Shown here: in pieces, positions 27,038 through 36,689 of the stretch | Layout of the letters: each line of letters opens with the position of its first letter | How positions within the stretch are numbered: the first letter of the stretch is position 1 | From: Paracoccaceae bacterium | Lineage (GTDB): Bacteria; Pseudomonadota; Alphaproteobacteria; Rhodobacterales; Rhodobacteraceae | NCBI GenBank assembly: GCA_902534325.1 | Contig: CACAPQ010000001.1 | Span: forward strand, 1 to 64,000 | Reading direction: 5' to 3' | Length of the DNA stretch: 64,000 bases | The notes under the pieces: generated by a model | Told to the model about the DNA's origin: nothing | What the model saw: the letters and a program-made list of their open reading frames with translations, nothing else | Databases searched by the model: none | Program-made: the position numbers and the translations under genes

Positions 27038-29313
27038 AAAAAGTTTTATTTGTTATTAATGATGCTGATTTTTTTATTTCACATCGCCTACCAATTGCTA
27101 AATTTCTTATTGAGGACGGTTATGAAGTACACTTAGCTACATCTGGCGAGACATTGCCTATATATAATGAAATTGGCCTGAGTTTCCATAAGCTTGAAGT
27201 GACACGTAAAGGAATGAGCCCGATACATGAGCTCAAGCTAATTTTCCAATTATATAAAATATTTACTCAACTGAAACCAGACCTTGTTCACTTGGTTACC
27301 ATTAAGCCGTATTTGTATGGTGGGATTGTAGCCCGACTGACAAAAGTGCCTGCTGTTGTATCAGCTATTTCTGGTCTCGGTTTTGATTTTATGTCTCGTG
27401 GAAGCAAAGCAAAGTTTTTGAGAGCATTATTGTACCCATTTTATAAATTTGCTTTCAGGCATAAAAATCAACTTGTAATTTTTCAAAATGAAGATGATGC
27501 GGGCTTTCTCGTAAATTGGGGTTTTAATCTAGGAGTTATAAATTCTTCAAAGGTTCGTTTGCTTAGAGGTTCCGGGGTAGATTTAAGCGTTCACCAATAC
27601 AGGAAAGAACCCCAAGGTAAAGTCATAATTACTTTTGTTGCCAGATTATTAGTAGATAAAGGCATAAGAGAATTTATTGAAGCTTCCCGAATTTTGCATG
27701 AAAAGGGAATTGAGGCAAAATTTTGGATTGTGGGTGACATAGATGAAGGAAATCAAAAGTCAATTACAAGAAAAGAGATAGCGTCCTGGAAGCAGTTGCC
27801 AAATGTTAGGTTCTTTGGCTTCCAAGAAAATATTGCGGATTTTTACGGTAACTCTAATATAGCATGCCTACCCTCTTATAGAGAAGGACTCCCAAAGTCT
27901 TTAGTTGAGGCCGCTGCTTGTGGAAGAGCGGTAGTGACAACAGATGTCCCTGGATGTCGTGACGCCATAGAGGCTAATAAAACAGGTCTCCTTGTACCAA
28001 TTAATAATTCTGGGGCATTAGCGGATGCGATTGAATATCTAATTGAGAACCCTGATGTTCGAAAAAGAATGGGCGCTGCTGGTCGAGCTTTAGCGGAAAA
28101 AGATTTTGCTATCGAAAAAATAGTGGCCGACCACATGAAAATCTACTGGAAGCTTTTGGGTGAAGAACCGATTGCCAGCCGTAAGTTGTTATTTGTAGTA
28201 AATGTGGATTGGTTTTTCTTATCACATCGGTTGCCTATAGCTCTGGAAGCAATGCGGCAAGGTTATGAGGTGCATATTGCAACCGCTTTGACCGACCAGC
28301 TGGCCGTACTTCAAGATTATGGTTTTGTGGTTCATCCATTGACCTTAAATAGAAGTGGCGTGGGTTTGTGGGCGATCGGTAAGCCATTTTGGCAGATTTT
28401 TCGCGTTTGTAAAATTATAAAACCGGATGTAGTTCATTTTGTGACAATCAAGCCTGTCTTGCTCGGGGGAGTTGCGGCTCGTTTGGCACGCGTGCCTGCT
28501 ATTGTTTCAGCTGTTTCGGGATTGGGTTTTGTGTTTGTGGCTAAAGGAATGACGGCGGTTATTAGGCGCTGGGTTGTAAAACATCTTTACCGAATGGCAT
28601 TAGGGCATATAAATCTGAGGGTAATTTTTCAAAATTCGAACGATCTCTCTTCTTTATCAAGTCTTGTAGAGTTGCCTGATCGAAAGGTAAGCATGATACG
28701 TGGCTCGGGTGCTGACTTGTCTCAGTACTGCGTGACCCCATTGCCGACGGGTGTTCCGGTAGTTTTGCTAGCAGCGCGTTTGTTGGTTGACAAGGGAGTA
28801 CGTGAGTTTGTCCAATCTGCCCAAATACTTCGTAAGCGAGGGCTATCTTCAAAGGATGTGAGGTTTGTAGTTGTCGGGAAGCCTGACCTTGATAATCCAC
28901 ACAGTCTGCATCTAGATGAGTTAGCTCAATGGACTGATGATGGCGCTGTCGAGCTGTGGGGTCATCGAACAGATATGCCGGAAGTGATGGCATCTGCGCA
29001 TGTGGTAGTTTTACCCTCTTATTATGGTGAAGGGCTTCCGAAAGTGCTGATTGAAGCTGCAGCTTGTGGCAGAGCGGTGGTTACTACTGATCATCCTGGT
29101 TGCAGGGATGCAATTGAAGCTGGTGTTACCGGTCTTCTGGTTCCAGTGCGAGATGCGGAGGCACTTGCCGATGCAATAGAAAAACTTCTAAGTGACCCTG
29201 CTCAGTGCGCCAAAATGGGTCAAGCAGGCCGGGTATTGGCAGAGTCTGCATTTGATGAAAAACAGGTAGTAGCAGCTCATTTACAGATTTACCAAGAATT
29301 GATTCACAATTGA
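27034..29313 (+). CDS. Tandem fusion of two family 4 glycosyltransferases
   Basis: One 759-residue frame encodes two complete, homologous GT-B enzymes (about 1-378 and 383-759). Each begins alike (KKVLFVINDADFFISHRLPI and RKLLFVVNVDWFFLSHRLPI). Each has LVTIKPYLYGG or FVTIKPVLLGG, and each ends with a donor-site run: LPSYREGLPKSLVEAAACGR in the first and YGEGLPKVLIEAAACGRAVV in the second. They resemble PglA-type GT4 enzymes. Both halves keep the conserved Glu pair, so both could be active and add two consecutive sugars. The gene overlaps asnB by 4 bases. Confidence 0.88.
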   Translation: MKKVLFVINDADFFISHRLPIAKFLIEDGYEVHLATSGETLPIYNEIGLSFHKLEVTRKGMSPIHELKLIFQLYKIFTQLKPDLVHLVTIKPYLYGGIVARLTKVPAVVSAISGLGFDFMSRGSKAKFLRALLYPFYKFAFRHKNQLVIFQNEDDAGFLVNWGFNLGVINSSKVRLLRGSGVDLSVHQYRKEPQGKVIITFVARLLVDKGIREFIEASRILHEKGIEAKFWIVGDIDEGNQKSITRKEIASWKQLPNVRFFGFQENIADFYGNSNIACLPSYREGLPKSLVEAAACGRAVVTTDVPGCRDAIEANKTGLLVPINNSGALADAIEYLIENPDVRKRMGAAGRALAEKDFAIEKIVADHMKIYWKLLGEEPIASRKLLFVVNVDWFFLSHRLPIALEAMRQGYEVHIATALTDQLAVLQDYGFVVHPLTLNRSGVGLWAIGKPFWQIFRVCKIIKPDVVHFVTIKPVLLGGVAARLARVPAIVSAVSGLGFVFVAKGMTAVIRRWVVKHLYRMALGHINLRVIFQNSNDLSSLSSLVELPDRKVSMIRGSGADLSQYCVTPLPTGVPVVLLAARLLVDKGVREFVQSAQILRKRGLSSKDVRFVVVGKPDLDNPHSLHLDELAQWTDDGAVELWGHRTDMPEVMASAHVVVLPSYYGEGLPKVLIEAAACGRAVVTTDHPGCRDAIEAGVTGLLVPVRDAEALADAIEKLLSDPAQCAKMGQAGRVLAESAFDEKQVVAAHLQIYQELIHN

Positions 29314-29524
29314 TGGCACCCCTTGTGCTTTGAGCTTTCTATTCTTGCCAGTATTTTTAATTTGAGGTCCTTGTACAAAGGAGACCATTGATATCGAATT
29401 TAAGTTGGAAATCATCCATGCGATAGATTATAATTAGAAATGTAAGATATCACGATTTTTAATATAAAAACAGCGGTTTAAATATGGAAGTCTGTAGAAA
29501 AATTTTAAAAAAAGAAGATTTGCG

Positions 29525-30511
29525 GTGAAAGTTTTTGTAACTGGAGCTACCGGTTTCGTGGGTAGGGCTTTAGTTGAAGATTTATTGTCAGAGTCTTATG
29601 AAGTTAAGGCACTTGTTCGCCAATCTTCTGATAATTTGCCTTTGGTTGTTGAGCAGGTAGTCGTTGGTGATTTGGCTGATTTTAATCTAGCCCGTCGTGA
29701 AGGGTTAATGAGAAAGGCCTTGAAAGATGTTGATGTTATTGTCCATGTAGCCGCTCGAGTGCACATAATGAAGGATGATGTTTTTGAGCCCCTGGTTCAA
29801 TTTAGAAAAGTAAATCGTGATGCAACTTTGGTTTTGGCCCGTTTGGCTGCTGATGCTGGTATCAAACGTTTTGTTTTCTTGAGTTCAATTAAGGTCAATG
29901 GCGAAAATACTCAGCCTGACAAATATTTTACACCTGATGATATAAACATACCCGATGATCCTTATGGTTTATCTAAGTATGAGGCCGAGCAAGGCTTATT
30001 AGCTTTGGCAAAAGAAACTGAATTGGAAGTGGTTATTATTCGTCCACCGTTGGTATACGGGCCAGGGGTAAAAGGTAATTTTAATACTATGATAAAATGG
30101 ATGAGTATGCCGTTGCCGTTGCCGTTTGGCGCTATTCATAATCGACGTTCGTTTGTGGCATTGGATAATCTGGTAAATTTGGTTTGTTTATGTGTTGACC
30201 GGGAAAAATCACTCAAAGCGTCAAACCAGGTGTTATTGATTTCTGATGGTAAAGATATTTCCACCACACAGTTACTTGAAAAGGTTAGACAAGTTCTTAA
30301 TTGTGGACCCCACTCAGTCACTAAAGCTTGGTTAGTGCCAGTACCTGAACGTATCTTGATATTATTTGCGAAGGCATTAGGAAAAGCTGACATGTCGAAG
30401 CGTTTGTTTGGTTCCTTGCAGGTTGATAGTTCTAAAACTCATGAATTATTAGGTTGGAAACCAGTTGTTAATATGGATGAGCAACTCGCAAAAATGTCTA
30501 AAGACTTTTAA
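29525..30511 (+). CDS. NAD-dependent sugar epimerase/reductase (extended SDR, WbpV-like)
   Basis: Starting at GTG 29525, the 328 residues show GATGFVG (7-13), HVAARVHIM (74-82), SSIKVNGE and the catalytic Y147-x3-K151. The HVAARVH pattern is typical of epimerases or 4-ketoreductases next to initiating sugar transferases (WbpV, Gne-like), which make N-acetylquinovosamine or N-acetylfucosamine. The following genes are a 4,6-dehydratase and the initiating transferase, matching that pathway: dehydratase, then this reductase, then transfer to undecaprenyl phosphate. Confidence 0.82.
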   Translation: MKVFVTGATGFVGRALVEDLLSESYEVKALVRQSSDNLPLVVEQVVVGDLADFNLARREGLMRKALKDVDVIVHVAARVHIMKDDVFEPLVQFRKVNRDATLVLARLAADAGIKRFVFLSSIKVNGENTQPDKYFTPDDINIPDDPYGLSKYEAEQGLLALAKETELEVVIIRPPLVYGPGVKGNFNTMIKWMSMPLPLPFGAIHNRRSFVALDNLVNLVCLCVDREKSLKASNQVLLISDGKDISTTQLLEKVRQVLNCGPHSVTKAWLVPVPERILILFAKALGKADMSKRLFGSLQVDSSKTHELLGWKPVVNMDEQLAKMSKDF

Positions 30512-30590
30512 AAAGTGATTTGATCTCAAAGTTGCATAAGCTGAGATATGGCTGTACAACAAGATAACATTTGAAGGTAATAAGAATTTC

Positions 30591-31778
30591 GTGGATTACT
30601 TATCTCTGATAGGCCGAAGTGGCGCTATATTCTCACAAGATATCTCAAGAAAAGAAGATCATCTTAGTAAAATAATAAGCCGTAGTCGATTTTTAATCAT
30701 GGGTGGCGCTGGTTCCATAGGTCAAGCTGTTGTGCGTGAGGTGTTCAAGCGTGATCCAAAGGTTCTTCACGTAGTAGATCTTTCTGAAAATAACTTAGTT
30801 GAGCTTGTACGGGACATTCGCAGTACAGTTGGCTATGGGAGTGGTGATTTTAAAACCTTTGCATTAGATTGTGGGAGTGTTGAATTTATTGCCTGCGTGA
30901 AGGCGGAAGGTCCATATGATTATGTATTCAATTTGTCGGCTCTGAAGCATGTTAGGAGTGAAAAAGATCCTTATACATTGATGCGTATGATAATAGTAAA
31001 CGTTTTTAATACTATTAAGACACTGCATTTGGCAAAGGACATGGGTGCCAAGAACTATTTTTGTGTTTCAACGGATAAGGCTACTAATCCTGCCAATATG
31101 ATGGGTGCGAGCAAGCGGATTATGGAAATATTCTTAATGCGTGAGAGCTTGACGCAAAATATTTCTATGGCTCGCTTTGCGAATGTAGCTTTTTCTGATG
31201 GATCTCTGTTGCACGGTTTTAACCAGCGTTTTGCAAAAAGGCAGCCTCTCTCAGCACCAAATGATATCCGTCGTTACTTTGTAACGCCCCAAGAATCTGG
31301 CGAACTTTGCCTGTTATCTGGCTTGTTAGGAGATAATAGGGATATCTTTTTTCCCAAGTTAAGCGAAAAGCTTCACCTTATTACTTTCTCTGAGATTGCG
31401 GTTCGCTTTTTGAGAGAGCATGGATACGAGCCACATGAGTGTGCATCTGAAGATGAGGCGAGAAACAGAGCTGAAGAATTGATAGTTAAAAAGAAATGGC
31501 CTTGTTACTTTTTTGAAAGTGATACAACTGGTGAAAAGGATTTTGAGGAATTTTTTACTGATAATGAAGACTTAGATTTGGAGCGCTTCGATACGGTTGG
31601 CGTTATCCGAAATCAGCCTGACTTTGATGAAACTAAATTGGATGAATTCATGGATGGTATAAATGCCTTGAGGAGAAAGGCAACTTGGAAAAAAGATGAA
31701 ATTATTAAGTTGTATTTCAGTTTGTTACCAGAGTTTGCCCACAAAGAAACTGGTAAATACTTAGATCAAAAAATGTAA
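30591..31778 (+). CDS. UDP-HexNAc 4,6-dehydratase (PglF/FlaA1/CapD-like, soluble form)
   Basis: The 395-residue protein, GTG start, has GGAGSIGQAVV (38-48), acidic DLSENNLVEL after strand 2, SALKHVRSEKDP, and STDKATNPANMMGASKRIME, the hallmark of the CapD/WbpM/PglF family of 4,6-dehydratases that use D-K and M/Y-K in place of the usual SDR triad. It lacks the membrane N-terminus of WbpM. It converts UDP-GlcNAc to the 4-keto-6-deoxy sugar. The C-terminal 80 residues are acidic and fit the longer CapD-like subgroup. It lies 2 bases from the initiating transferase gene. Confidence 0.82.
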   Translation: MDYLSLIGRSGAIFSQDISRKEDHLSKIISRSRFLIMGGAGSIGQAVVREVFKRDPKVLHVVDLSENNLVELVRDIRSTVGYGSGDFKTFALDCGSVEFIACVKAEGPYDYVFNLSALKHVRSEKDPYTLMRMIIVNVFNTIKTLHLAKDMGAKNYFCVSTDKATNPANMMGASKRIMEIFLMRESLTQNISMARFANVAFSDGSLLHGFNQRFAKRQPLSAPNDIRRYFVTPQESGELCLLSGLLGDNRDIFFPKLSEKLHLITFSEIAVRFLREHGYEPHECASEDEARNRAEELIVKKKWPCYFFESDTTGEKDFEEFFTDNEDLDLERFDTVGVIRNQPDFDETKLDEFMDGINALRRKATWKKDEIIKLYFSLLPEFAHKETGKYLDQKM

Positions 31779-31780
31779 GC

Positions 31781-32461
31781 ATGGAACGTTTTTTTGATAT
31801 CTTATTTTCAGGCGTGGCTCTCCTAGCCTTTTCCCCTCTTCTCGTTTTTATTATTATTATATTAAAATTTAGTGGTGAAGGGGAGGTTTTCTTTTTTCAA
31901 GAACGCATTGGTAAAGATGGTAAATTATTTAAATTGTATAAGTTTGCTACAATGCTAAAAGACAGCCCCAATCTGGGCACTGGCACTGTCACTATGCGAG
32001 ACGATCCAAGAATATTGCCAGTTGGCAAATTTTTACGAAAGACCAAGGTTAATGAATTGCCTCAACTACTTAATATCTTCCTTGGAGAAATGAGTGTTAT
32101 TGGGCCGAGGCCTCTTACAGCTCAAACATTTGGTTCGTATTCGGATACTACTAAGGCCGTAATAAGTCGGGTAAGGCCAGGATTATCAGGTGTAGGGTCG
32201 ATTATATTCCGTCGCGAAGAAGATATAATGCACGGAGCAACCGCGTCTGTTGATTTCTACAATAATGTAATTGCACCCTACAAAGGCGCACTTGAGGAAT
32301 GGTTTGTTACTAACAAAGGAACTTACATTTATTTCATGGCGATCTTTACTACGGTTTGGGTAGTCTTATTTTCAGAGACGAAGGTTGCATGGATAGTATT
32401 TAAAGGACTTCCGGAGCCTCCTGAAGAATTAAAGCTAGCTCTCAACTATACGGATAAGTGA
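31781..32461 (+). CDS. Initiating undecaprenyl-phosphate sugar-1-phosphate transferase (PglC/WcaJ-like)
   Basis: The 226 residues have one N-terminal membrane helix or re-entrant hairpin (about 7-30, FSGVALLAFSPLLVFIIIIL). The catalytic core of bacterial sugar transferases follows: FQERIGKDGKLFKLYKFATM (40-59), the DDP motif (TMRDDPRI) and NELPQLLNIFLGEMSVIGPRP. It moves a phospho-sugar from UDP-sugar to undecaprenyl phosphate, starting each repeat. It is the last gene of the polysaccharide operon. A C-terminal hydrophobic stretch (YFMAIFTTVWVVLF) is an unusual extra membrane segment for the small PglC type. Confidence 0.87.
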   Translation: MERFFDILFSGVALLAFSPLLVFIIIILKFSGEGEVFFFQERIGKDGKLFKLYKFATMLKDSPNLGTGTVTMRDDPRILPVGKFLRKTKVNELPQLLNIFLGEMSVIGPRPLTAQTFGSYSDTTKAVISRVRPGLSGVGSIIFRREEDIMHGATASVDFYNNVIAPYKGALEEWFVTNKGTYIYFMAIFTTVWVVLFSETKVAWIVFKGLPEPPEELKLALNYTDK

Positions 32462-32675
32462 ACATGATCTTGGCTGTCTGTTCTGCAATAACTATTTAAG
32501 TTTCTCATTAACTTAATATCGCCTAGTAATACTTTTGAGTGAGTTAAATTGAAAAAGTTTTTAATTTGGAATTTGATTTAATAAACTATCAATTTTAAAG
32601 TTACATTAATTAGGTATGTATCTTCGGTAATCGTTTTTGTGGGTGTTTGTTCAAAAATGTATAATTGGTGTCCAG

Positions 32676-33497
32676 TTGAAAAAATTTCGTAAAGCAGTTT
32701 TCCCTGTTGCAGGATTTGGTACTCGGTTTCTTCCAGCAACAAAAGCAATGCCTAAAGAACTGTTGCCCATTGTGGATAAGCCTTTAATTCAATACGCTGC
32801 TGAAGAAGCGATTGCGGCAGGTATTGACACCTTGATTTTCGTTACGGGTCGTAACAAACGCGCGATTGAAGATCACTTCGATAACAATACAGAGCTGGAA
32901 ATGGCGCTACGCTCCGCTGGTAAAGATGAGCAAGCCGATATGGTGAAAAATATTCTGCCGGACGGTGTGGAATGCATATTTGTGCGTCAGTCTGAACAAT
33001 TGGGTCTCGGACACGCGGTGCTCTGCGCTGAGAGGGTTGTAGGAGATGAACCGTTCGCAGTTTTATTAGCTGACGATTTTATCACATATCGTGGTCATGG
33101 TGTCACAGCTGATTTAGCTCGCGCCTTCCAGGTATCAGGAAAAACACAGCTGAGCGTTATGGAGGTCATTGGGCCAGATATTTACAAGTATGGTGTAGTT
33201 GTTCCTGGAGTTGAACTAAAATCAGTTGCTGGTCTTATTGAAAAACCCGAACTGGGCAAAGCACCTTCCAATTATGCTAGCATTGGTCGGTATATATTGA
33301 CGCCTGATATTTTTAATATTTTGCGCGACCTAACTGCTGGAACTGGAGGAGAAATTCAGCTTGCGGATGCAATAAATATTCAAGCAAGAAATAATGCTGT
33401 TGAAGCAGTAATGCTGGATGGCGATCGTTTTGATTGTGGCAGTGTTAAAGGTTATTTGGAAGCTGTTATGCATATTGGAGCTCACAACAGGGAATAA
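32676..33497 (+). CDS. galU: UTP-glucose-1-phosphate uridylyltransferase
   Basis: GalU makes UDP-glucose for glycan synthesis. The sequence has the nucleotide-binding start KAVFPVAGFGTRFLPATKAM and then PKELLPIVDKPLIQY, with VEKPELGKAPSNYAS-type IEKPELGK and the metal Asp in LLADDFI, all classical for GalU. I place the start at TTG 32676 (KKFRKAVFPVAG), since this matches family proteins. An in-frame start at 32637 would add 13 atypical residues. It is separated from the polysaccharide operon by about 215 bases with no terminator seen. Confidence 0.92.
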   Translation: MKKFRKAVFPVAGFGTRFLPATKAMPKELLPIVDKPLIQYAAEEAIAAGIDTLIFVTGRNKRAIEDHFDNNTELEMALRSAGKDEQADMVKNILPDGVECIFVRQSEQLGLGHAVLCAERVVGDEPFAVLLADDFITYRGHGVTADLARAFQVSGKTQLSVMEVIGPDIYKYGVVVPGVELKSVAGLIEKPELGKAPSNYASIGRYILTPDIFNILRDLTAGTGGEIQLADAINIQARNNAVEAVMLDGDRFDCGSVKGYLEAVMHIGAHNRE

Positions 33498-33883
33498 AAC
33501 TTTTCTAATCCTATTTTATTTTTTCGATTTATGAAAAAGCAATTCTAAGGCAGTATATTAATCTTCACAAAACATAAGTACCGCGAAATATTTTTAAAAG
33601 CTTTGCAAATTTTCATGGTCAAAAAGCCTAAACTGAGCAAAGGAGTGGGTATTTATGCTTGGGGCCTCGCAACGGTCCATAAGATCTGCAGTCTATATGA
33701 TTAACTCTTATAACTACAATCTACTAATACTGGGTGATGATTTTAAGCAGGTGATTGTGCTGTGCTAAGCTATTAAGAAGTGCCCTCAGCACTGCAACCT
33801 GCGCAAACTGCAAATACGTGCGCAGTTTCCAAATCTCTAAAGCTAACTTAATTTATGCCAATCCGGTAAGCGACATTGGGTTC
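33498..33883 (+). other. 386-base gap with one small ORF candidate
   Basis: The gap holds a 37-codon ORF (33655-33768) with a good ribosome site. It also holds a 7-bp inverted repeat (aaactgc 33805-33811, gcagttt 33822-33828) without a T-run. Otherwise nothing was recognised. Confidence 0.4.
33655..33768 (+). CDS. 37-residue ORF of unknown function
   Basis: ATG 33655 follows AAAGGAG (33639-33645) at 9 bases, a strong ribosome site. The product starts MLGASQRSIRSAVYMINSYN and has no known motif. The downstream inverted repeat at 33805-33828 could end its transcript. The ribosome site is the main evidence. Confidence 0.3.
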   Translation: MLGASQRSIRSAVYMINSYNYNLLILGDDFKQVIVLC

Positions 33884-34270
33884 TCAATGCATGCGGTGAC
33901 GTCGGTAAACTAATCCAAAGAAGATTCCTGTAAGCACGCCAGCGATGTCAGCAATCCAGTCATTCACATCGGCGTCGCGACTGAAATTTGGTTGGAGCAA
34001 CTCAATTACACCTCCAAAGGAACTTGCTAAAATGAAGACTGCTAGTAAGCTAAACCTCCCAGTACACGCCAGTGGGAAGGCAAGAGCTGCAAAGGCAATA
34101 AAATGTGCTATTTTATCTGCCCATTCTGGTCCTGGGGGTGGCTGATCCAGCGGCCAGAGTAGCACAACTGTTAGTATTAACGTAACTATTACAGTAACTG
34201 GTATATCGAGATAATTGCGCATTGTTCGGGTGTACCGATGACGTGCTGTAAAGGCAAGCTTTGGACCCAA
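33884..34270 (-). CDS. VanZ-like small membrane protein
   Basis: The 128-residue protein has four hydrophobic segments and the VanZ-family landmarks DKIAHFIAFAALAFPL (about 52-67) and GVIELLQPNFSRDADVNDWI (about 86-105), with conserved E/Q...R...D..N. The function of chromosomal VanZ-like proteins is not settled; some affect teicoplanin resistance in Gram-positives. Here it is a lone gene on the opposite strand to its neighbours. The true start may be Met17 (MRNYLDIPVTVIV), removing an Arg-rich tail. Confidence 0.75.
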   Translation of the reverse strand: MGPKLAFTARHRYTRTMRNYLDIPVTVIVTLILTVVLLWPLDQPPPGPEWADKIAHFIAFAALAFPLACTGRFSLLAVFILASSFGGVIELLQPNFSRDADVNDWIADIAGVLTGIFFGLVYRRHRMH

Positions 34271-34391
34271 AAAGTTAAAGACATTGGCGATACAAAGTAG
34301 CCATACTTCTAGAAAGGCTTATAGGTTGTATAAATGATCTACAAGAATTAGTTTCTTTATTAGGATTGAAATAATTTAATTGAAGCCAAAG

Positions 34392-36587
34392 ATGAACAAT
34401 AAAATAAAAAAGTTGTTCGCAACTATTATATTCTCTTTATTACCGTTCTCAGTATGGTCAGAAAAAATTGAAACACAAATGTCTGCTGATACTATTACAG
34501 TCCAACCTGACGGTATTTTATATGCTGAAGGGAACGTCATTGTTAGCTATGGTAATAATAAAATTAAAGCTAGAGCTCTTAAATTTAATCAGAAATCTAA
34601 CCAAATTCAATTTACAGAGCTACAAGATTTTTATGATGGGAAAGCTATAAAGTTTTCAGCTGAAGAGGCTGTAATTAGTAGTGATTTATCCCAAGGCATT
34701 ATCCGTACAGCCGAGTTATTAATTGATGATGTAATTAAAATTCAAACAGATGAAGTTAAATTAAAGAGTGGTGAAATTTCTAGCGCCAGTGGGATTTCTA
34801 GAGTGACTTCGTGCGAAGAATGTGAAGAAAAAGAGCCAAACTGGTATCTGAGCGCTTCATCTGCAAAGAGAGATCTGGAGGATTTAAATATTGTATATAA
34901 GAATGTAACAGTTCGCGTAAAAGGTTTGCCTGTTGCTTATATCCCCTATCTTAGAATGCCTGACCCAAGTGTTAGCCGTGCAAGAGGTTTCCTAGTTCCA
35001 GAGGCAGTTTTAACGTCTAATTTAGCAAGTGGTTTAAAATTACCTTATTTTGTACCAATGGGTATTAGCAGTGATATGCTAATAACTCCTTATTTTTCGT
35101 CCAAAACCAAGACTTTGGAGTATCGTTATAGAAAAAAATTTCGAAAGGGTGAGTTGACTATTAACGGCGCTTTTTCAGATGACGATTTAGTTAATAATGA
35201 TTTGAGATATTTTTCTCAATTGGTAGGAAATTATCAAATGGGTTATGGGGTCGACCTCAATTTCAATGTGGGTAAAGTTAGCGACTCCTCTTATTTGGGA
35301 GATTATGTTTATTCCGAAGAAAGTGAGTTCAATTCAGAAATTTCCCTGCGAAAAACGATTGTAGAAAAGCAGCAATTTTTTGATGGGGATTTGAGCTACC
35401 TGAGAGAAACAGAGCAGGATAATTCATTAGATGAGTACTACTCATTATCAGGCTTATATATTAAAGACATTTCTCCAGTGAACGTACCAGGCAAATTAAG
35501 CTTATCAGCCAATCTTAATTCTTCCGTTAATGTAAATGATGACAATAGTTTCTCCCGTCCTCCTAGTTCTGCTCAAGTGGGAATTGACTACAATCAGCAA
35601 ACTTCTATTGGTTCTCTAAAATTCTCTAACGATGTATATGGTCAATATAATTCATTCGTAAATTCTGCCGATGCTGGGACGACGAATGAAGAGTTTTCTT
35701 TTCAATATGGAGCATCAACTTTAATTTCTGCGCCTTTCCACGCCAGGGGAAAAGGCAAATTAATTTTTTTAAACCCAAAGCTTTTATTATCCTTCAATGA
35801 TCAAGAAAACGATATTTTAGGTGATTATTTCATAGGAACGGAAGAATTAAATTGGGGGAATGTTTTTTCTGGCAAAAAAATAAGAAGCTTGACAGAAAGT
35901 GAAACTGGATTGTCGGTTTCATTGGGGATAGAGAGGCAAGTTTTCTGGGAGAATGGCCGCCATCTGGAACTTTCATTTGCAGCTTCAAAAATCGATAATT
36001 TAACTTACACGCCTAGCCCAACTTTGGGACTGGAAGCCCGAGATTTGAATTATTTAGGGAAATTTTCTTATCACACAAAAAATGCAAATTCCTTTGGTGC
36101 TAATGCACTCTTTTCATCAAAAGGCCGTCTTATTGAGGGTGATTTTAGAGGAAATTATACTCATAAAAATATAAATCTTGGCTTAAATTATCAGACCATT
36201 GATCAAGCTATTGACACTCGTTTGTCAGAAGACTTAAGAACTATGAATTTCACATCTGAATATAGTTTATCAGACGATTTTCAAGTAAATGCTGGTGGCC
36301 GATATGATTTGAATAATAGTAAGATGGCAAAAACATCTTTTGGTCTTAGTTTTGATATGGGGTCATGGGAATATAATTTTACTCGAGATTATTTAAAACA
36401 AGATCCCGATAAATTTTCTATGTCCGCAATTTTTGATGACGAGTGTACTCGTTTAACTTTTTCCTTTGAGAACCGTTATCAGGATATTGGTTCGTCTGAA
36501 CCTGTAAAGTCACTGATGTTTCGGGTACAATTAAAACCTTTTGCAAATGTTGTTTTTGCTCAAGGCGGTGATCAGATTACTTTCTAA
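34392..36587 (+). CDS. lptD: LPS-assembly protein LptD
   Basis: About 731 residues follow ATG 34392. An in-frame TTG at 34380 would add four. A signal peptide (MNNKIKKLFATIIFSLLPFS, cleavage near WSE) is followed by an LptA/OstA-like jellyroll with MSADTITVQPDGILYAEGNV. The VKGLPVAYIPYLRMPDPS stretch typical of LptD comes next, then an outer-membrane beta-barrel rich in alternating aromatics. Conserved Cys occur in SCEECEEK and near the end in FDDECTRLTF, fitting the disulphide-bonded family. LptD inserts lipopolysaccharide into the outer leaflet. The usual lptF, lptG and surA neighbours are absent here. Confidence 0.88.
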   Translation: MNNKIKKLFATIIFSLLPFSVWSEKIETQMSADTITVQPDGILYAEGNVIVSYGNNKIKARALKFNQKSNQIQFTELQDFYDGKAIKFSAEEAVISSDLSQGIIRTAELLIDDVIKIQTDEVKLKSGEISSASGISRVTSCEECEEKEPNWYLSASSAKRDLEDLNIVYKNVTVRVKGLPVAYIPYLRMPDPSVSRARGFLVPEAVLTSNLASGLKLPYFVPMGISSDMLITPYFSSKTKTLEYRYRKKFRKGELTINGAFSDDDLVNNDLRYFSQLVGNYQMGYGVDLNFNVGKVSDSSYLGDYVYSEESEFNSEISLRKTIVEKQQFFDGDLSYLRETEQDNSLDEYYSLSGLYIKDISPVNVPGKLSLSANLNSSVNVNDDNSFSRPPSSAQVGIDYNQQTSIGSLKFSNDVYGQYNSFVNSADAGTTNEEFSFQYGASTLISAPFHARGKGKLIFLNPKLLLSFNDQENDILGDYFIGTEELNWGNVFSGKKIRSLTESETGLSVSLGIERQVFWENGRHLELSFAASKIDNLTYTPSPTLGLEARDLNYLGKFSYHTKNANSFGANALFSSKGRLIEGDFRGNYTHKNINLGLNYQTIDQAIDTRLSEDLRTMNFTSEYSLSDDFQVNAGGRYDLNNSKMAKTSFGLSFDMGSWEYNFTRDYLKQDPDKFSMSAIFDDECTRLTFSFENRYQDIGSSEPVKSLMFRVQLKPFANVVFAQGGDQITF

Positions 36588-36689
36588 ATTCTATTTTGTC
36601 CTTAAAAAAAATATATCAAGTAAAGACATTTGTTATATTTTTATTATTGTCCATTATGATCATTTATTTTTACCTTAGGTTCATATCCA

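Noticed and set aside
33805-33828. Inverted repeat aaactgc/gcagttt as a terminator
   Set aside because: The stem is short and no T-run follows.
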